Origin: Desulfovibrionales bacterium
GTDB lineage: Bacteria; Desulfobacterota; Desulfovibrionia; Desulfovibrionales; Desulfomicrobiaceae
Assembly: GCA_012727515.1 (NCBI GenBank)
Contig: JAAYGZ010000286.1
Coordinates: 1-6,277 of the forward strand
Reading direction: 5' to 3'
Length of the DNA: 6,277 nucleotides
The notes beneath the pieces were generated by a model. The model was not told the DNA's origin. It did no database searches and saw only the letters and a program-made list of their open reading frames with translations. This document shows, in pieces, positions 1 to 6,080 of the stretch. The first letter of the stretch is position 1. Each line of letters starts with the position of its first letter. The position numbers were made by a program, and so were the translations under genes.

Positions 1-304
1 CTGCCACTGGCGGCAGATCCCGCTCCCTGGCCAATACAACGGCTCCACGCCATGCCTCAGCCTGGTCACGCCCCTGACAGCGATCCACCAGCACCAAGGC
101 CCGGCCCTGGTGTTCACGCGCAGCAAGAACCGCGCACGGACGCGGCTTTTTTCCTTCCTGCCGTAAATAAATGCGCTGGAGATCTGCAAAAATCAAAGGG
201 GAGTCTGCAAACATATCAATGCAGAGCTCCCCTTTCAGGCCGTGCGGTTTTCCCACCCGGCCCAGCTCCACGAGCGCGACCGGCTCACCGGCAGTTGCGT
301 TCAT
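1..304 (-). CDS. rimM: Ribosome maturation factor RimM (N-terminal part, cut by window edge)
   Basis: RimM binds the 30S subunit, through S19 in characterised species, and assists maturation of the 16S rRNA head domain. The ATG at 304-302 opens a frame that stays open for 101 codons to the left edge, so the C-terminal PRC-barrel part is missing. The diagnostic N-terminal signature is present: LGRVGKPHGLKGEL at residues 14-27, followed by a beta-rich stretch ending near the edge with EAWRGAVVLARE, as expected of the RimM N-terminal barrel. The ATG lies one base after the khpA stop (TAA-C-ATG) and has no clear Shine-Dalgarno of its own, so translation is probably coupled to khpA. Genes such as trmD and rplS would be expected next, outside the window. 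The family call is secure from the motif and from the ffh-rpsP-KH context. Confidence 0.95.
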   Translation of the reverse strand, partial: MNATAGEPVALVELGRVGKPHGLKGELCIDMFADSPLIFADLQRIYLRQEGKKPRPCAVLAAREHQGRALVLVDRCQGRDQAEAWRGAVVLARERDLPPVA

Positions 305-305
305 G

Positions 306-539
306 TTAGTCGAGAATTTCGAGGACGCACCGTTTTTTGGCTTTGGTTGAGGCTGCCCCCAGAATAGTGCGCATGGCCCTGGCTGTGCGGCCTTGCTTGC
401 CAATGACCTTGCCCAGATCTTCCTTGGCTACCCGCAATTCAATGACCGCAGTCTGTTCTCCTTCAACTTCGGACACCACAACGCTCTCCGGATTATCAAC
501 CAGGGACGTAGCCATGTATTCTACTAGTTCCTTGAGCAT
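306..539 (-). CDS. khpA: Small KH-domain RNA-binding protein (KhpA / YlqC family)
   Basis: This 77-residue protein is a single KH domain, the usual size for KhpA (about 75-80 aa). The GxxG RNA-binding loop is GKQG at residues 47-50, within [17 protein letters not shown], followed by the expected helix and a final strand (KRCVLEILD). In Firmicutes KhpA pairs with KhpB and binds many RNAs, influencing division and gene expression; its role in this lineage is less well known. The start at 539 is chosen because GGAGG (544-548) sits 4 nt upstream and because the family begins [11 protein letters not shown] longer in-frame start at 584 would add 15 residues of unrelated sequence and lacks this support. 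The gene sits between rpsP and rimM, its usual place, which suggests a link to ribosome assembly or rRNA handling. Confidence 0.93.
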   Translation of the reverse strand: MLKELVEYMATSLVDNPESVVVSEVEGEQTAVIELRVAKEDLGKVIGKQGRTARAMRTILGAASTKAKKRCVLEILD

Positions 540-571
540 GAAACCTCCGCCATTGTTGGGACAGCCTGAAG

Positions 572-591
572 GCGCATACGGCACGATGCGC
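572..591 (-). other. Intergenic hairpin between rpsP and khpA
   Basis: The minus-strand RNA has a perfect 6-bp stem GCGCAU/AUGCGC. Two further C-G pairs are possible with a one-base U bulge, closing a UGC triloop. It starts about 10 nt after the rpsP stop and ends about 24 nt before the khpA ribosome binding site. No run of U follows, so it is not an intrinsic terminator. A role in RNA processing, 3'-end protection of the upstream message or tuning of khpA expression is possible, but nothing in the sequence identifies which. Confidence 0.4.
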
Positions 592-601
592 AGATCAGAA
601 C

Positions 602-847
602 TTAGCTTGCCAGTCCGGATTTTTTAAGCAGTGACTGCACTGTTTCTGTGGGCTTTGCGCCACGCTGCATCCACATGGCAACCTTGTCCTGATCAATTTT
701 GATATCTGCAGGATCGGTCATGGGATTATAGTAGCCAACATAATCCAGGGCGCGGCCATCACGACGGGCCTCGCTGTTCACGGCTACAATACGATAAAAA
801 GGTTTTTTCTTGGAACCCATGCGGGTCAGTCTGAGTTTCAACGCCAT
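602..847 (-). CDS. rpsP: 30S ribosomal protein S16
   Basis: S16 is a small-subunit protein that binds 16S rRNA early in assembly. The 81-residue length is typical. The conserved N-terminus is clear: [20 protein letters not shown] at about residues 3-22, then the usual NSEARRDGR segment and VGYYNPM near residue 40. The C-terminal region ([21 protein letters not shown]) also fits the family. The ATG at 847 has AGGAG (855-859) 7 nt upstream. It follows ffh after a 77-nt gap that contains a strong hairpin, and precedes khpA after 62 nt. Confidence is very high from conservation and context. Confidence 0.98.
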   Translation of the reverse strand: MALKLRLTRMGSKKKPFYRIVAVNSEARRDGRALDYVGYYNPMTDPADIKIDQDKVAMWMQRGAKPTETVQSLLKKSGLAS

Positions 848-886
848 TGTTCTTCTCCTGAAACGATACTAAAGTGGTCTGCCATC

Positions 887-915
887 CATGCTGTGCACGG
901 TGTACACAGAACATG
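887..915 (-). other. Intergenic hairpin between ffh and rpsP
   Basis: In the minus-strand RNA the segment CUGUGUAC-ACC-GUGCACAG (909-891) forms an 8-bp stem with one U-G wobble and an ACC triloop. CAUG on each side (915-912 and 890-887) extends it by 4 bp across a 2-nt UU bulge. On the plus strand the wobble becomes a C-A mismatch, so the structure is better formed in the transcribed strand. There is no U-tract after it, so it is not an intrinsic terminator. It lies about 9 nt after the ffh stop codon and 28 nt before the rpsP ribosome binding site. RNA processing or differential stability of the ffh and ribosomal-protein parts of the message is a reasonable guess. Confidence 0.45.
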
Positions 916-924
916 GGCATGTGG

Positions 925-2388
925 CTATTTTTTCTTCCGCTGTTTTTTGGCCTTTTTGCGCTTTTCTTTCAGCTTGGCCGCTTCCGCCGCAGATTTTCCT
1001 GATGCGCCAGGCAGCCCTGGTCTGGGGCCAGGCATTGCCCCCATACCCGGTAAGCCTGGCATACGCCCGCCTCCTGGCATGGCCGGCATTTTGCCAGTCA
1101 TCATCTTCTGCATCATTTTCTGCATCTGCTCGAAATTTCGTAAAAGTTGGTTTACTTCGGTCACAGTAGTGCCGCTGCCCTTGGCAATGCGCTGCTTGCG
1201 ACTCGGATTGATAATTTTGGGGCTGTGCCGTTCAGCCATGGTCATGGAATTAATAATTGCTTCCACGCGCACCATTTCTTTTTCCGGCATCTGCACATTG
1301 TCCAGTTGCTTGCGCATCTGGCCCATTCCAGGAATGAGCTTTAAAATCCCTTCCAAAGAACCCAGTTTTTTAATGCGTCGCATCTGGGTGCGAAAATCTT
1401 CCAGATCAAACTGAGCTTTTTTGAATTTTTCTTCCAGGGCTGCGGCGTCTTTGGCATCAATGGTGGACTGTGCTTTTTCAATAAGGGTCAGCACATCGCC
1501 CATGCCCAGAATACGCGAAGCAATACGATCTGGGTGAAAGACTTCCAGTTCGCTTAATTTCTCACCCATGCCGACAAATTTGAGGGGCTTGCCCGTGATA
1601 GATTTAATGGACAGGGCCGCACCACCACGGGCGTCACCATCCATTTTTGTCAGCACCACGCCCGTGATGTCGAGCAGTTCATCAAATTTTTCCGCGACGG
1701 TCACCGCATCCTGACCAGTCATGGCATCGGCAACAAATAAAATTTCCTGGGGCTGACAGCGGTCTTTGATGCTCACCAGTTCGTGCATCAGGGCTTCATC
1801 AATATGCAACCGACCTGCGGTATCAAAAAGAATGACTGAGCAGCCCTGCAAGCCTGCTTCCCGCACTGCATTGGCGCAAATATCCACTGGGTACATATCC
1901 ACTGTGGACGGATACACGGGCACGCCCAGCTCTGAACCTAGTTTGCGCAGCTGATCAATGGCCGCAGGTCGATACACATCAGCAGGAACCAGATACGGTG
2001 TGTATTTCTGGCGGCGCAGATACAGGGCGAGTTTTCCGGCTGTGGTTGTCTTGCCTGAACCCTGCAGGCCAGTCATCATTATGATATACGGCGGCTTACC
2101 CTTGAAATTAAGTGCGCAGCTTTCCCCGCCCAGCAGCTCAATGAGTTCCTCATGAACAATTTTAATGACCTGCTGCCCAGGGGTAAGACTTGCCAGCACG
2201 TCCTGGCCCAAGGCCCTGGCTTTAACCCGTTCGACAAAGTCCTTTACGACTTTGAAATTGACGTCTGCCTCCAGCAGGGCCATGCGCACTTCACGCAACC
2301 CATCCTGGATATTTTTCTCGTCAAGGCGGCCCTGGCCGCGCAGTTTTTTAAAGACCGACTCAAGGCGGTCAGACAGACTGTCAAACAT
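925..2388 (-). CDS. ffh: Signal recognition particle protein Ffh (SRP54 GTPase)
   Basis: Ffh binds 4.5S RNA and the signal sequences of nascent membrane proteins, and docks with FtsY at the inner membrane. The 487-residue protein has the full family layout. The N domain holds ALLEADVNFKVV at 37-48. The G domain holds the P-loop GLQGSGKTT (107-115), DTAGR (189-193), TKMD (247-250) and GMGEK (273-277). The M domain (about 330-430) holds the RNA-binding RKQRIAKGSG (397-406) and methionine-rich helices such as QMQKMMQKMM. The tail (about 431-487) is rich in Met, Gly and Pro and ends in a strongly lysine-rich stretch encoded by A-runs just before TAG. The ATG at 2388 has AGGAA (2396-2400) 7 nt upstream. 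It follows alr after 60 nt with no visible terminator between them. The 4.5S RNA gene is not in this window. Confidence 0.98.
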   Translation of the reverse strand: MFDSLSDRLESVFKKLRGQGRLDEKNIQDGLREVRMALLEADVNFKVVKDFVERVKARALGQDVLASLTPGQQVIKIVHEELIELLGGESCALNFKGKPPYIIMMTGLQGSGKTTTAGKLALYLRRQKYTPYLVPADVYRPAAIDQLRKLGSELGVPVYPSTVDMYPVDICANAVREAGLQGCSVILFDTAGRLHIDEALMHELVSIKDRCQPQEILFVADAMTGQDAVTVAEKFDELLDITGVVLTKMDGDARGGAALSIKSITGKPLKFVGMGEKLSELEVFHPDRIASRILGMGDVLTLIEKAQSTIDAKDAAALEEKFKKAQFDLEDFRTQMRRIKKLGSLEGILKLIPGMGQMRKQLDNVQMPEKEMVRVEAIINSMTMAERHSPKIINPSRKQRIAKGSGTTVTEVNQLLRNFEQMQKMMQKMMTGKMPAMPGGGRMPGLPGMGAMPGPRPGLPGASGKSAAEAAKLKEKRKKAKKQRKKK

Positions 2389-2448
2389 ACATACATTCCT
2401 ATACTAGAGAAAAGAAGAAAGGGTGCATAGACAAGAACACTTCAGGCG

Positions 2449-3612
2449 TCAACCTTCAGGCTGCTCCATAAACATACCGCTCTCTTCGCGCCTGCTGTAC
2501 ACGCGGGGATTCTGCCCCAAGACGCAGAACACTTCATAGGAAATGGTTCCCCACCACTGGGCCAGATCTTCAACACTGATTGATGCATGTCCCTGTCTGC
2601 CCAGCACAACAACCTCGTCCCCGGCGCAGGCCCGGGGCACTGCCGAGACATCCACCGCAGTCATCTGCATACACACCCGGCCCAGTACAGGCACACGCTG
2701 GCCCTGCACAAGCATATAGCCCTGGCCAGACAGCCCGCGAGAATAATTGTCCGCATAGCCAATGCCCACAATGCCAATGCGCATTGGTTTTGTTGCCGTG
2801 AATGTCCGTCCATAACTCACGCTCTGCCCAGCCCTGATTGCACGCACCTGCAGCAGGGATGTACAGACTTCCATGCACGGGCGCAGCCCCTTGCCCTTGG
2901 CAGCCCAGGCTGTTCCTGCATATGGGCTGGCTCCATACAGGGCAATGCCAGGCCGTTGCAGGTCATGATGAAGGTCCGGGTAGGCCAGCAGGCCAGCAGA
3001 ATTAACCAGGCTTGCCCGCACTCCAAATCCACGGCTGCGCAGCGTTTTGAGCACAGCAACAAAGCGCTCATGTTGCTCGCGGACAAAGCCCGCCTGATCA
3101 GGGTCATCCGCTGTGGCCAGGTGCGAACAGACCCAGGCCGCGCGCACATGCTCCAGGCCGTCAAGACTACTGGCCACAGCAACTGCCTGGTCCACGTCAA
3201 ATCCCAGCCTGGACATGCCTGTGTCAAATTTAAGCGCCACCTGCACAGGAACACCGCTACGCCGTCCTTGGTGTTCCAGGTCCAGCAACTGCTCAAACGA
3301 GCTGACAAAAGGCACAATATCATGCTCGCCAATGGCCCGATACTCTGCAGGGGAAAGTGGACCCAGGAGAGAAAAAACCTCCAGCTGCGGCACACACTTT
3401 TTAAGTCGTACCGCCTCACCCACTGTTCCAGCAGCCATAATCTGTGCGCCAGCCTGGTGCAGGGCGCAGGCAACCTCAGGCAGGCCATGACCATAGGCAT
3501 CTGACTTGATAACCGGAGCCACACAGGTTCCCTGACCAGACAAAAGGCGATAATTATGCACCACCGCATCCACATCAATATGTACGCGGACGTGGTTGTA
3601 TTCAATACTCAT
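2449..3612 (-). CDS. alr: Alanine racemase (PLP-dependent)
   Basis: This enzyme interconverts L- and D-alanine in the cytoplasm with pyridoxal phosphate and supplies D-Ala for peptidoglycan. The 387-residue length is typical. The PLP-binding lysine is K36 in APVIKSDAYGHG (32-43). The second catalytic base is Y267 in SVSYGRTF (264-271). KFDTGMSRLGF (128-138) carries the lysine that is often carbamylated (K128) and the arginine that contacts PLP (R135). NSAG (204-207), PGIALYG (221-227) and GRVCMQMTAVDVS (311-323, with C314-M315) complete the signature. The start at 3612 has AAGGAA (3618-3623) 5 nt upstream; an ATG 4 nt earlier is out of frame. It lies 42 nt after lolA and 60 nt before ffh on the same strand. 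The function is secure. Confidence 0.97.
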   Translation of the reverse strand: MSIEYNHVRVHIDVDAVVHNYRLLSGQGTCVAPVIKSDAYGHGLPEVACALHQAGAQIMAAGTVGEAVRLKKCVPQLEVFSLLGPLSPAEYRAIGEHDIVPFVSSFEQLLDLEHQGRRSGVPVQVALKFDTGMSRLGFDVDQAVAVASSLDGLEHVRAAWVCSHLATADDPDQAGFVREQHERFVAVLKTLRSRGFGVRASLVNSAGLLAYPDLHHDLQRPGIALYGASPYAGTAWAAKGKGLRPCMEVCTSLLQVRAIRAGQSVSYGRTFTATKPMRIGIVGIGYADNYSRGLSGQGYMLVQGQRVPVLGRVCMQMTAVDVSAVPRACAGDEVVVLGRQGHASISVEDLAQWWGTISYEVFCVLGQNPRVYSRREESGMFMEQPEG

Positions 3613-3654
3613 GCATGTTCCTTATTTTCTGCGCAGTAGAGCACAATGAAGCCG

Positions 3655-4290
3655 CTATTCTTCAGGGCTGTCCAGAATGGTTGTGCCTGGCGGCGGAGTC
3701 AGGGTAAATTCTTCGTCCTGAATGGGTACATCAAGCTCTATCCCGCTTAATTCCAATTCATTTATATTACCGAAAAAATCCACCAGCTTGACTCGCTCCA
3801 GCATGTTCTGATCCGGCCTGACCCAGATTTCTCCTTCCACCAGATTGGGTTCAGGCTCTTTGGGGATAAGCTGAAGATGCCGGAATCCGCCTTCCTGGCC
3901 CAGATCCCTGACTGTAAAATCTTCCTTTAAGTTGGCTTCGCCAGACACAAAACGCAGCATGGTCTTGGAACTCATGACCTGATCAAAGGTATAGCGATAG
4001 GCTGTTTCTTCGTCCGGAAAATAATCCCACACCTGATCCTGCCCAATGAGCAGCAGTTCAGGTTCCGGGCTGGTGGTTTCCCAGCGAATGAACATGGGCC
4101 GGACAAAAACAATGGTCCCCAGGCGCTCTTGAACCTCCCGGCTGGAGGCATTGGTCAGTTTTTGAAGAAAAAAAGCACGAAACGACTGCAAGGTCTCATA
4201 ACGTTTCTGAATCATATCTGTTACATCGTCGGCCATAACGCCTGTGGCCGTGAGCAGCACACAAAAAAGTCCCAGTATTATGCTTCGCAC
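3655..4290 (-). CDS. lolA: Outer-membrane lipoprotein carrier protein LolA (GTG start)
   Basis: LolA is the periplasmic chaperone that takes lipoproteins released by the inner-membrane LolCDE complex to the outer membrane. The chosen GTG start at 4290 gives 211 residues: a classical Sec signal peptide (MRS, then a hydrophobic core ILGLFCVLLTATG, cleavage after VMA near residue 20) and a mature part of about 190 residues. The mature part has family hallmarks: LQSFRAFFLQKLTNAS, GTIVFVRPMFIRWE, a segment ending GQDQVWDYFPDEETAYRY, and the late strand VDFFGNINELELSGIE. GGAGG (4296-4300) lies 5 nt before the GTG. An in-frame ATG at 4323 has no Shine-Dalgarno and would put charged residues ahead of the signal peptide, so it is not preferred. 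It is the first gene of the minus-strand run and is divergent from the transporter operon. Confidence 0.92.
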   Translation of the reverse strand: MRSIILGLFCVLLTATGVMADDVTDMIQKRYETLQSFRAFFLQKLTNASSREVQERLGTIVFVRPMFIRWETTSPEPELLLIGQDQVWDYFPDEETAYRYTFDQVMSSKTMLRFVSGEANLKEDFTVRDLGQEGGFRHLQLIPKEPEPNLVEGEIWVRPDQNMLERVKLVDFFGNINELELSGIELDVPIQDEEFTLTPPPGTTILDSPEE

Positions 4291-4295
4291 GCGAG

Positions 4296-4300
4296 CCTCC
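4296..4300 (-). promoter_or_regulatory. Ribosome binding site that decides the lolA GTG start
   Basis: The minus strand reads GGAGG-CTCGC-GTG, a perfect Shine-Dalgarno core 5 nt ahead of the GTG at 4290. The competing upstream ATG at 4323 has no such site, and the signal peptide fits the GTG start. Confidence 0.85.
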
Positions 4301-4339
4301 TGGTTGGTGTTGATTTCATACATGATTGCACGTAGCAGA

Positions 4340-4390
4340 TTGACCCTTTACGCCAGCATGGCAGATACAGACTTTTTTTCTGGTTGTTAA
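4340..4390. promoter_or_regulatory. Divergent promoter region between lolA and the transporter operon (weak candidates)
   Basis: The roughly 100-nt gap between two divergent starts must carry both promoters unless they lie inside genes. On the plus strand TTGACC (4340-4345) matches 5 of 6 of the sigma-70 -35 box, but the best -10 at 18 nt spacing, GATACA (4364-4369), matches only 3 of 6. On the minus strand TTAACA (4390-4385) matches 5 of 6, followed after 17 nt by TATCTG (4367-4362), a 3 of 6 match. The two candidates overlap, so competition or a shared regulator is conceivable. There is no clear palindromic operator. These are weak consensus matches only. Confidence 0.25.
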
Positions 4391-4392
4391 GC

Positions 4393-5595
4393 ATGAACAC
4401 AGCATCCTCCCCATTGACCACGACTTCGTTTTCCACGGCCCTGCCCACCCTGGTCCTGTTAACCATGGTTTTTTTTGCCAATTTCATGGCCCGGACCTTG
4501 TTTGGCCCCTTGCTTTTGCCCATTAGCCAGGAAATTGGCCAGACACTGGCCCAAACCGCAACAGTCTTTCTTTTTCTTTCCGGCGGCTATAGTTTTTCTG
4601 TGCTGTGCGCGGGTCTTCTTTCAGCCAGGCTGGGGCACAAGAGAGTTATTGTTGTCTCGGCCACAGGCATCGGACTTGGCCTGCTTGGCCTGGCCACAAC
4701 TCAAAATTTTGATTTTTTCTTAGCCTGGACCTGCTTTATCGGCTTAAGTGCCGGGCTGTACATGCCCTCTGGCGTGGTCACGATTACAGAAACCACGGCC
4801 CAGTCCCTGTGGGGTCAGGCCTTTGCCATACATGAACTTGGCCCGAACCTGTCCTTTATTCTTGCCCCACTGTTGGCTGAACTTTTTGTCAGTACCTGGA
4901 GCTACCCTGCCCTTCTGACGCTCTTGGGCTGCGCCTGTCTGGGCCTGGCCCTGGTATATGCACTGCGTGGACCCCAGACTACCCGGCCAGGAATGCCCCC
5001 AAATCTGACCAATATCACTGCCATTGCCAAGCGCCTGGCTTTTTGGATCATGGTCATGTTTTTTGTTCTGGCCGTGGGCCTGGAAGTGGGCCTCTACAAT
5101 TTAACCCCTGCCTTTTTAGTGGCAGAAAAAGGCCTGAGCCGTGAACAGGCCAATATTGTTTTAAGCTGCTCACGCCTGCTGTCCCTGGCTTTTCTTCCCA
5201 CCGCAGGATGGATTATCAAACGAATCGGATACCGGGCCAGCCTGGCTGGGTACCTGACCGGTGCGGCGCTCACAACTCTTTTGGCCGGCCATGGCCCTTT
5301 ATGGTGGACCATTGCCATGCTCTCGTTGCAGCCGGTTTTTGTGGTGAGCTTTTTTCCTGTAGGCTTTGCCGTTCTGGCACTGGTTTGCCCCAGAGGAACA
5401 AATGATTTGTCTGTTTCCCTGACCATAACCTGCTCTTCTCTGCTGGGAGGAGGCTTGCTTCCCCTTGCCCTGGCCTGGAGCGGTGAACATGCGTCATTTG
5501 TTCTGGGCTTTACTGCGTGCGGAGCGTTTATGCTTGTGGTCAGTATTCTGGGTATTCTGGGCCTGCATATTCCTCAGGACTCACCTGGCGCATGA
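4393..5595 (+). CDS. Major facilitator superfamily transporter, substrate unknown
   Basis: This 400-residue protein has about twelve hydrophobic segments (roughly 18-42, 54-74, 84-102, 107-128, 143-163, 171-191, 215-243, 253-270, 280-298, 303-325, 338-358 and 366-390), the standard MFS length and layout. The loop-2/3 motif A is recognisable as GLLSARLGHKRV (74-85), with its degenerate repeat in the second half as GWIIKRIGYR (272-281). A charged, proline-containing HELGPN lies in TM5 (147-152). It is an inner-membrane secondary transporter; nothing seen fixes the substrate or direction. The ATG at 4393 is preferred over an in-frame TTG at 4384; neither has a clear Shine-Dalgarno. Its stop overlaps the rhodanese start (ATGA), so the two are translationally coupled, and a role linked to the rhodanese/MauE pair is a guess from that coupling. 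Confidence 0.88.
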   Translation: MNTASSPLTTTSFSTALPTLVLLTMVFFANFMARTLFGPLLLPISQEIGQTLAQTATVFLFLSGGYSFSVLCAGLLSARLGHKRVIVVSATGIGLGLLGLATTQNFDFFLAWTCFIGLSAGLYMPSGVVTITETTAQSLWGQAFAIHELGPNLSFILAPLLAELFVSTWSYPALLTLLGCACLGLALVYALRGPQTTRPGMPPNLTNITAIAKRLAFWIMVMFFVLAVGLEVGLYNLTPAFLVAEKGLSREQANIVLSCSRLLSLAFLPTAGWIIKRIGYRASLAGYLTGAALTTLLAGHGPLWWTIAMLSLQPVFVVSFFPVGFAVLALVCPRGTNDLSVSLTITCSSLLGGGLLPLALAWSGEHASFVLGFTACGAFMLVVSILGILGLHIPQDSPGA

Positions 5596-6080
5596 AAACC
5601 ATCCACCCCATTTCCTGGCGCATTCAGGGCCTGCGCATTGTGCTCGCTTTGCTGCTGGCCACAATTCTGGGCATAAGTTTTAATGCCTTGCGTCCAGACC
5701 CCTTGCCTGTACGCACTCTGCCCGCGTCGCATACATTTAGTGCAGAAACAGGCATTTCTCTGGACCAGGCCCATAACCTCCACAACTCTGGCCAGGCCCT
5801 GTTTGTGGATGCCCGTGATGCGTTGACCTATGCTCAGGGGCATATTCAAGGCGCCCTGTCCCTGCCTGTGGAAGATTTTTCTTTTCTTTTCCCGGCCCTG
5901 CGTTCTCAGCTCACAGCCCAGAGCCTTATTCTCTATTGTGACGGGGCGTCCTGCACATTAAGCCAGGAACTCAGGCACCTTCTCCGCGCCCAGGGACTGA
6001 CAGATATATATGAATTGCATGATGGATGGACTGTCTGGAGCCAGGCCGGGCTACCCGTCACAGTTGGAGAGCAACCATGA
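5592..6080 (+). CDS. Membrane-anchored single-domain rhodanese
   Basis: Rhodanese domains carry sulfane sulfur on an active-site cysteine and transfer it to thiols or other acceptors. This 162-residue protein starts with one hydrophobic segment (about 12-32, GLRIVLALLLATILGISF) preceded by basic residues. This looks like an uncleaved signal anchor that would put the domain in the periplasm. The rhodanese fold follows: LFVDARDALTYAQGHIQGALSLP in residues 70-92, the active loop YCDGASCTLS (115-124) with C116 in the catalytic position and a second cysteine, C121, and the closing DGWTVWSQAGLPV (144-156). The ATG overlaps the transporter stop by 4 nt, and its own stop overlaps the next start by 4 nt, so all three genes are coupled. 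The fold is sure; the sulfur donor and acceptor are unknown. Confidence 0.9.
   Translation: MKTIHPISWRIQGLRIVLALLLATILGISFNALRPDPLPVRTLPASHTFSAETGISLDQAHNLHNSGQALFVDARDALTYAQGHIQGALSLPVEDFSFLFPALRSQLTAQSLILYCDGASCTLSQELRHLLRAQGLTDIYELHDGWTVWSQAGLPVTVGEQP
6066..6069 (+). promoter_or_regulatory. Ribosome binding site for the MauE/DoxX-like gene
   Basis: GGAG lies inside the end of the rhodanese gene, 7 nt before the ATG at 6077. It supports that start even though the downstream gene is cut by the window edge. Confidence 0.6.

Noticed and set aside
52..309. An 85-codon plus-strand frame at the left edge
   Set aside because: It is antisense to rimM, is Pro- and Arg-rich with no motif, and is a shadow of that gene.
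540..584. A longer N-terminus for khpA from an ATG at 584
   Set aside because: The extra residues do not resemble the family and include the intergenic hairpin. The internal ATG at 539 has a perfect GGAGG.
893..1414. A 173-codon open frame on the plus strand opposite the 3' part of ffh
   Set aside because: It is antisense to the ffh M domain, and the hydrophobic look comes from the complement of Met- and Lys-rich codons. No binding site or family signature was seen.
2440..2461. Direct repeat CTTCAGGC at 2440-2447 and 2454-2461 around the alr stop
   Set aside because: Eight bases repeated once, partly inside coding sequence, with no further copies nearby; chance is the simplest explanation.
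2587..3504. A 305-codon open frame on the plus strand opposite alr
   Set aside because: It lies wholly antisense to a clearly conserved alanine racemase. Its translation is rich in His, Cys, Gln and Arg with no recognisable domain, as expected of a shadow frame in biased sequence.
4278..4523. An 81-codon minus-strand frame spanning the lolA-transporter gap
   Set aside because: It overlaps the start of the transporter on one side and the lolA signal peptide on the other. The sequence is basic and low in complexity, with no motif.
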